The translations under genes were made by a program, and so were the position numbers. A stretch of DNA of 64,000 bases from Anaerolineae bacterium. Lineage in GTDB: Bacteria; Chloroflexota; Anaerolineae; 4572-78; J111. The stretch covers positions 62,001 to 126,000 of the forward strand of contig JAJVIM010000029.1 in NCBI GenBank assembly GCA_022071955.1. The letters are read 5' to 3'. Below the pieces are notes generated by a model. The model worked only from the letters and a program-made list of their open reading frames with translations, was not told the origin of the DNA and made no database searches. Shown piece by piece: positions 59,744 through 64,000 of this stretch (the stretch's first letter is position 1; every line of letters begins with the position of its first letter).

Positions 59744-59826
59744 GACAATTACCAATTAACAATTATCAATGAACAATGAACTGCAATTTGATAATTGATC
59801 ATTGGTAATTGGTAATTGATCATTGA
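59744..59826. repeat. AT-rich 7-nt period repeat forming an inverted repeat between the tRNA genes
   Basis: Heptads AATTACC AATTAAC AATTATC AATGAAC are followed by their near-complement ending in TAATTGGTAATTG. The two halves could fold into a long hairpin between two processed tRNAs. Confidence 0.65.
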
Positions 59827-59830
59827 TTTT

Positions 59831-59917
59831 GGAGAGGTCGCATAGTTCGGTCGAGTGCGCGCGATTGGAAATCGCGTAGGTGTCACAGCCTCGAGGGTTC
59901 AAATCCCTCCCTCTCCG
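59831..59917 (+). tRNA. tRNA-Ser (anticodon GGA)
   Basis: 87 nt. The acceptor stem is GGAGAGG/CCTCTCC with discriminator G. The anticodon arm CGCGA-TTGGAAA-TCGCG gives GGA, reading UCC and UCU. It has a long variable arm and the T-arm GAGGG-TTCAAAT-CCCTC. CCA is not encoded. Confidence 0.97.
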
Positions 59918-59930
59918 CTCCGCCACTCTA

Positions 59931-60082
59931 TTCAAGACGAGGGCAACCGGGTAGCGAGTGTTGGGTCCTGCGCGGCAGGAGCCTACGAACCAGGTCAGGT
60001 CCGGAAGGAAGCAGCCTTAAGTAGTTTCTTCTGGGTGCCGCAGGGTTGCCTGGCATAAGCTACCCGGTTGCCTCGCCTTGAA
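59931..60082 (+). ncRNA. ffs: signal recognition particle RNA
   Basis: The universal apical motif GGTCAGGTCCGGAAGGAAGC with the following CAGCC lies at 59993-60016. The closing stem pairs CGAGGGCAACCGGGTAGC with GCTACCCGGTTGCCTCG and extends outward through TTCAAG/CTTGAA. The total stem span is about 140-150 nt, longer than E. coli 4.5S RNA. It scaffolds Ffh for co-translational targeting. Exact ends are approximate. A terminator follows at once. Confidence 0.95.
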
Positions 60083-60098
60083 AACACACACCACGCCG

Positions 60099-60126
60099 GG
60101 CGAGTCAAATCAGACTCGCCTTTTTT
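60099..60126 (+). terminator. rho-independent terminator after SRP RNA
   Basis: Perfect 8-bp stem GGCGAGTC / GACTCGCC with a 6-nt loop and six T residues. It ends the tRNA-SRP RNA unit 8 bp before the next gene. Confidence 0.92.
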
Positions 60127-60133
60127 GTAGACT

Positions 60134-61660
60134 ATGGCCCAAACTTCGCCGACCAACAGCCTTAGCCAACGCCTCAACCGGCTGCCCCGCAGCGGCTGGC
60201 TGGCCAGCCGAACGGTTCGCCGGGCGGCTATCATTGTGGGGCTGGCGGCGCTGGTGTGGTGGGGCTACTCGCTGTCTGCCCAACCTGTCACTCTCATTAT
60301 CAACAACCAAACCTACCCCGTTCGCACCCACCAACTCCGGGTCAGTATTTTGCTGCGCCAGCAGGGGCTGCGGCTCGAGCCGGAGGACATTGTCACCCCG
60401 CCCCTCGATGCCACCCTTGCCCCCGGCGATACGGTAACCATTCAACTGGCCCGGCCGGTGGTTATTGAGGCCGATGGCCAGCAGCAGCGGCTGCTCACCC
60501 ACGCTCAAACGCTCAGTCAATTGCTGGCCTCGCTTAAAATTGACCTCCACCCCCGCGACGAACTGCTGCTCAACGGCGCGCCGGTAGCCCACGATGCCGC
60601 TCTGCCCGCGCCCCAATCGATGGCGGCAGGCAGCCCGCCCGGCCAACCTCGCGCCGCAGCCGCCCGCCCGGTTACGCTGCGGCTGGTGGTTCACCGCGCT
60701 GTGCCGGTTACCTTGCACAACGGCCCGGCGGCCAGCACCTTTTACACGGCCAAACCCACCATCGGCGAGGCGCTGCTGGAGCAGGGGTTAACCCTGTATC
60801 TTGGCGATAGCGTGACGCCCGGCCTGGGTACGCCGCTCTCGCCGGGGATGCAGGTGTATCTGGAGCCGTCAACCCCGGTCAGCATTCGGGCCGATGGCCA
60901 GATCATCAAAACCCGCACTCAACGCAAAACCGTGGGCGAAGTGCTGGCGCAGGAAGGCATCGCCCTGATGGGGCAGGATTACAGCCGCCCCGGCCTCGAT
61001 CAGCCGCTAATTTCCGGAGCCATCGATATTGTGCGGGTTACCGAAAAAATGGACATCACCGAGGAATTTATCCCGTTTGAAACGGAGTGGGTGGCCGAAG
61101 ACACAATGGAACTGGACCAGCGCGAAATCCGGCAGTCCGGGGCCACCGGCATCATCAAATCGCGCACGCGGGTGCGGCTGGAAAACGGCCAGGAAGTTAG
61201 CCGCCAACTGGAGGACGAATGGCTGGCCCAGGCTGCCAGCGATCAAATCATCGCTTATGGCACCAAAGTGGTGGTCCGCACGCTGGATACGCCCGACGGC
61301 CCCATTGAATACTGGCGCAAAATTTCAATGCGGGCCACCGCCTACAACGCCGCTTCGTCTGGCAAAGACGCCGATCACCCGCGCTACGGCATCACTCGCA
61401 GCGGGCTGCCGGCCGGCAAAGGCGTGGTCGCTGTGGACCAAAAAGTGATTCCGCTGAACACCCGCCTGTATATTGACCAATACGGCCCGGCCGTGGCCGG
61501 CGATACCGGCGGCCGCATTTTGGGCAAACACATCGACCTGGGTTACCCGGACGGTGAGCCGCTGCCGGTAATTTTTGACTGGCGCAATGTGTACGTGCTC
61601 ACGCCTGTGCCGCCCGCCAGCCAGATTCGCTACGTGCTGCCCAACTGGCCGCAGGAATAA
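60134..61660 (+). CDS. YabE-like cell-wall protein (DUF348 repeats, G5, 3D domain)
   Basis: A 508-residue exported protein. Residues 28-50 are a signal anchor (RRAAIIVGLAALVWWGYSL). Three DUF348 repeats follow (VTLIINNQTYPVRTHQ, VVIEADGQQQRLLTHAQT, VSIRADGQIIKTRTQRK). A G5 domain comes next (about 305-385; EFIPFETEWVAEDTMELDQR), then a C-terminal 3D domain with the three aspartates in AVDQKVIPLNTRLYID and GKHIDLGY. 3D domains are lytic transglycosylase-like in Rpf/YabE proteins. It lies upstream of rsmA as yabE does in Bacillus, but rnmV is missing between them. Confidence 0.9.
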   Translation: MAQTSPTNSLSQRLNRLPRSGWLASRTVRRAAIIVGLAALVWWGYSLSAQPVTLIINNQTYPVRTHQLRVSILLRQQGLRLEPEDIVTPPLDATLAPGDTVTIQLARPVVIEADGQQQRLLTHAQTLSQLLASLKIDLHPRDELLLNGAPVAHDAALPAPQSMAAGSPPGQPRAAAARPVTLRLVVHRAVPVTLHNGPAASTFYTAKPTIGEALLEQGLTLYLGDSVTPGLGTPLSPGMQVYLEPSTPVSIRADGQIIKTRTQRKTVGEVLAQEGIALMGQDYSRPGLDQPLISGAIDIVRVTEKMDITEEFIPFETEWVAEDTMELDQREIRQSGATGIIKSRTRVRLENGQEVSRQLEDEWLAQAASDQIIAYGTKVVVRTLDTPDGPIEYWRKISMRATAYNAASSGKDADHPRYGITRSGLPAGKGVVAVDQKVIPLNTRLYIDQYGPAVAGDTGGRILGKHIDLGYPDGEPLPVIFDWRNVYVLTPVPPASQIRYVLPNWPQE

Positions 61661-61663
61661 TAA

Positions 61664-61722
61664 TTAATGGTGAATTGTGAATTAGCTAGCGGTCATTCGC
61701 AATTCATAATTCATAATTCACA
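61664..61722. repeat. 7-nt period repeat abutting the rsmA start codon
   Basis: Heptads GTGAATT GTGAATT, then CGCAATT CATAATT CATAATT CACAATG. The last unit contains the rsmA ATG, so the array supplies the immediate translation-initiation region and no Shine-Dalgarno is visible. Confidence 0.7.
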
Positions 61723-62592
61723 ATGATGAACCTGTCCGCGCTGCTCAACAAATACAACCTGTTCCCCAAAAAGGGACTGGGCCAAAACTTTCTCACCGAC
61801 CCGCACCATCTGGGCAAAATCATCGAAGCGGCGGAGCTATCGCCGGATGATACGGTGCTGGAGATCGGCCCCGGCCCCGGCGCGCTGACCCGGCTGCTGG
61901 CCGAGTCCGCCGGACGGGTTATCGCCGTGGAACTGGACGAGGCGATGGTTAACCTGCTCCGCCAGGAATACGGCCACCTGTCCAACCTCACCGTCGTCCA
62001 CGCCGACATCCTGCAAACCAGCCTGGCGGAACTATTGGAGTCGGGAGTCAGGAGTCAGAATACAGACGATGTCATTCGTCATTCGTCATTGGTCATTCGT
62101 AATTTTAAGGTTGTCGCCAACCTGCCCTACTACATCACTTCCGCGGCCATCCGCCATTTGCTGGAAAGCCGGCCGCAGCCGCAGCGAATTGTCATCACCA
62201 TTCAAAAAGAAGTGGCCCAGCGCATTGTCGCCCAACCCGGCGACATGAGCCTGCTGGCGGTCAGTGTGCAGTTTTATGGCGCGCCGAAGCTGGTGCATAA
62301 AATTCCGGCCGGCGCGTTTTACCCGCCGCCCAAAGTCGATTCGGCGGTGGTGCGCATTGACACATTTGACTCGCCGCCGGTGGCGGTGGCCGATGTCGAG
62401 CAGTTTTTTGCGGTGGTCAAAGCCGGCTTTGGCCAAAAACGCAAACAGCTCAAAAACACGCTGGCCGCCGGACTGCGCCGGCCCGGTCCGGAAATCGTCG
62501 CCGCGCTGCACGCCGCCGGCATCGATCCCACCCGCCGCGCCGAAACGCTCAGCCTGCCGGAGTGGGGCCGGTTGGTGGCGGCGCTGATGTAA
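61723..62592 (+). CDS. rsmA: 16S rRNA dimethyladenosine transferase RsmA (KsgA)
   Basis: A 289-residue SAM-dependent enzyme that dimethylates the two adjacent adenosines in helix 45 of 16S rRNA. PKKGLGQNFLTD is the N-terminal signature, VLEIGPGPGALTRLL is the SAM-binding motif I, VIAVELDE motif II and VVANLPYYITS motif IV. Between LAELLE and NFKVVANLPYY about 20 extra residues (107-126) are encoded by a 7-nt period repeat identical in type to the intergenic ones. The reading frame stays open, so the enzyme may be functional. No ribosome-binding site is visible; the start abuts another repeat array. Confidence 0.95.
   Translation: MMNLSALLNKYNLFPKKGLGQNFLTDPHHLGKIIEAAELSPDDTVLEIGPGPGALTRLLAESAGRVIAVELDEAMVNLLRQEYGHLSNLTVVHADILQTSLAELLESGVRSQNTDDVIRHSSLVIRNFKVVANLPYYITSAAIRHLLESRPQPQRIVITIQKEVAQRIVAQPGDMSLLAVSVQFYGAPKLVHKIPAGAFYPPPKVDSAVVRIDTFDSPPVAVADVEQFFAVVKAGFGQKRKQLKNTLAAGLRRPGPEIVAALHAAGIDPTRRAETLSLPEWGRLVAALM
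62037..62105. repeat. short-period repeat inserted in frame within rsmA
   Basis: GAGTCGG GAGTCAG GAGTCAG AATACAG is followed by GTCATTC GTCATTC GTCATTG GTCATTC GTAATTT, two heptad blocks in succession. This is the same repeat family as the intergenic arrays, here translated. Confidence 0.85.
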
Positions 62593-62660
62593 TGGGGCTT
62601 GCCCCCTCATCCCAAAAATCTTGTTAATCCTGTCTATTGCAAAAATTTCCGAGGCTTGCC

Positions 62661-64000
62661 GTGACCAACCACCCCTCACCCCCCGAACAACTGGCCTGGC
62701 TGGAGCTATCCCCGCCGCCCGCGCCGGCCCCGCCCGCCGCCGCTGGCGGCCAGCCGGTTTGCCCCATTTGCGGCTGGCCCGTTGAACCGCGCGCCGACCG
62801 CTGCGCCAACTGCGGCCACAGCCTCGCCGCTGATGCCGCACCGGCCAACATTCTGGCCCAGCTCAACTTGCAACTGCCGCCGCCGCTCATCACCGTTACC
62901 CCCGCCCCGGAAAACTGGTTCGATGGCCGCGCCTTTGAGCCGCCGGCCATGTACCGGCTCCGCCTGCAAGCCGAGCGGCTGCACACCACCACCGGCTTCG
63001 ACCGGCTCATCTGCCTCGACGACATCAGCGTTGACCACTACCAGCACCAGCTCGAAGCGGCGCTACGCGCCCTGCGCGATATGCGCGGCCGGGCGCTGCT
63101 GGCCGACGAGGTTGGACTGGGCAAAACTATCGAAGCCGGGATTGTGATGAAAGAACTCATCGAGCGCGGGCTGGTTGGCAGCGCGCTCATCCTCACCCCG
63201 GCCTCGCTCACCTGGCAGTGGCACGAAGAAATGCAGGCCAAATTTCACGAAACCTTCACCGTGCTGGAAGACAGCCAGCAACTTGCCGAAGTGACGCCCA
63301 ACGGGCCGGGCCGCTGGATCATCTCGCTGGACCGGGCCAAGGGCAACGGCTGGGCCGAAACGCTGCTGGCCCGTAGCTACGATCTGCTGATCATCGACGA
63401 GGCGCACAAGCTCAAAAACCACCAGACGCAGGCCTACAAATTTGTCAACCAGATTCGCAAGCAGTATGTACTGCTGCTCACGGCCACGCCGGTACACAAC
63501 AACCTGCTGGAACTGTACAACCTGGTCACTTTGCTGCGGCCCGGCCACCTGGGCACCCGCGCCGCCTTTCGCCAGAATTTCATCCGCCGCGCCGAACCAC
63601 GCTACGGCATCCGCACCGTTTACAGTTCGCCGCAGCCCGATGGCTATTTGAGCCGCAGCCGCGCCGCCCGCGAGGAGTATCGCCACAGCCACACCGAACG
63701 CTGGCTAAGCCAGCGCACCGAAGATTTCAGCCAGCTCGATGGCCTGCGGCTGAACAAATACGGCCAAACCGCCCGCGCCGAAGTCCACCAACTGCTGGCC
63801 CAGGGTTACGAGGTGTTTGATTTTGAGGCCATCAAAGCCGGCTGGCTCGGCGCCGACCGCTTTGTTTGCCGGCTCAAATTGAACACCGACGCCGCCGGCC
63901 CGCCGCCGCGCCAAACCAACCTGCAAAATACCGCCGCCCTGCGCCAACTGCTGCGCGAGGTGATGATTCGCAACCGCCGCAGCCGGGTTAGTGTCCGTTT
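62661..64000 (+). CDS. SNF2/RapA-type DEAD-like helicase (3' end beyond window)
   Basis: The first 446 residues of a larger protein; the gene is cut by the window end. A Pro-rich start leads to a zinc ribbon (C34, C37, C48, C51; CPICG and CANCG). The helicase core follows: LLADEVGLGKTIEAG is motif I (around residue 150), LILTPASLTWQW motif Ia, LLIIDEAHKLKN motif II (around 245) and LLLTATPVHNN motif III. The arrangement matches SNF2-family ATPases of the RapA/HepA branch, which remodel nucleic acid-protein complexes. The GTG start follows GAGGCTTGCC. The second RecA-like lobe is not visible, so activity cannot be judged. Confidence 0.88.
   Translation, partial: MTNHPSPPEQLAWLELSPPPAPAPPAAAGGQPVCPICGWPVEPRADRCANCGHSLAADAAPANILAQLNLQLPPPLITVTPAPENWFDGRAFEPPAMYRLRLQAERLHTTTGFDRLICLDDISVDHYQHQLEAALRALRDMRGRALLADEVGLGKTIEAGIVMKELIERGLVGSALILTPASLTWQWHEEMQAKFHETFTVLEDSQQLAEVTPNGPGRWIISLDRAKGNGWAETLLARSYDLLIIDEAHKLKNHQTQAYKFVNQIRKQYVLLLTATPVHNNLLELYNLVTLLRPGHLGTRAAFRQNFIRRAEPRYGIRTVYSSPQPDGYLSRSRAAREEYRHSHTERWLSQRTEDFSQLDGLRLNKYGQTARAEVHQLLAQGYEVFDFEAIKAGWLGADRFVCRLKLNTDAAGPPPRQTNLQNTAALRQLLREVMIRNRRSRVSVR

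Overview
The window most likely comes from a Chloroflexota bacterium (Anaerolineae/Caldilineae-like). This is inferred from the moderately high GC, the STAND, SIR2 and FGE-fold conflict proteins, the Ala/Thr-rich extracellular stretches and the Sec-type envelope proteins. No rRNA gene is present to confirm it. There are no phage genes, no recognisable transposase and no CRISPR array. One small element with terminal inverted repeats and many short-period intergenic repeats are present.

Layout. 0-3.7 kb (minus): an Lrp/AsnC regulator followed by a tyrosine phenol-lyase-type beta-eliminating lyase and a Cys/Met-metabolism PLP enzyme, an amino-acid catabolism unit. 4.0-7.7 kb (minus): tyrS and a GH5-like protein ending in a LysM domain. 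7.9-11.3 kb (plus): aldo/keto reductase, receiver-histidine kinase, STAS-like protein and alpha/beta hydrolase. 11.3-15.0 kb (minus): full-length cobalamin-dependent metH behind a strong promoter and a leader that ends in an intrinsic terminator (probable attenuator). 15.3-21.3 kb (plus): a tight four-gene operon with an FGE-fold protein carrying an effector-associated-like N-terminus, a SIR2-like protein, a membrane-anchored FHA-STAND NTPase with an extracytoplasmic sensor-like C-terminus, and a PfkB sugar kinase. This is the best candidate for a poorly described system.

21.3-24.7 kb: an SRPBCC protein, dtd and alpha-glucan phosphorylase. 25.1-39.4 kb (minus) is a large haem block: hemA, mobB, a stand-alone copy of the GluTR dimerisation domain, a zinc-ribbon membrane protein, a radical SAM/SPASM enzyme, a YwiC-like protein, ccmE (CXXXY type), ccmF, ccmH, ccmG, a zinc-ribbon membrane protein, a dihaem cytochrome c, ccmA, ccmB, ccmC and ccmD-like. 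CRP/FNR-type palindromes of the form GTGAY-N4-RTCAC lie upstream of hemA and of the 36-kb gene, which suggests common respiratory or redox control.

39.6-49.9 kb: small membrane proteins, recN, a TPR protein, pgk, a lipoprotein, nth, a CDGSH protein and a GNAT protein. 49.9-54.4 kb (minus): a response regulator and two paralogous GAF histidine kinases with an unusual HW-x-GNK phosphoacceptor motif. 54.6-64 kb (plus): padR with its membrane partner, an EEP-family hydrolase, a UvrD/PcrA helicase, two tRNA-Ser genes, SRP RNA, a YabE-like 3D-domain protein, rsmA, and an SNF2 helicase cut by the window end.

Two themes cross the window. (1) Degenerate 7-8-nt period repeats fill at least eleven intergenic gaps, and one copy sits in frame inside rsmA. 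(2) Several long perfect hairpins recur. Starts were chosen by ribosome-binding sites. All functions are by sequence reading only; no search was run.
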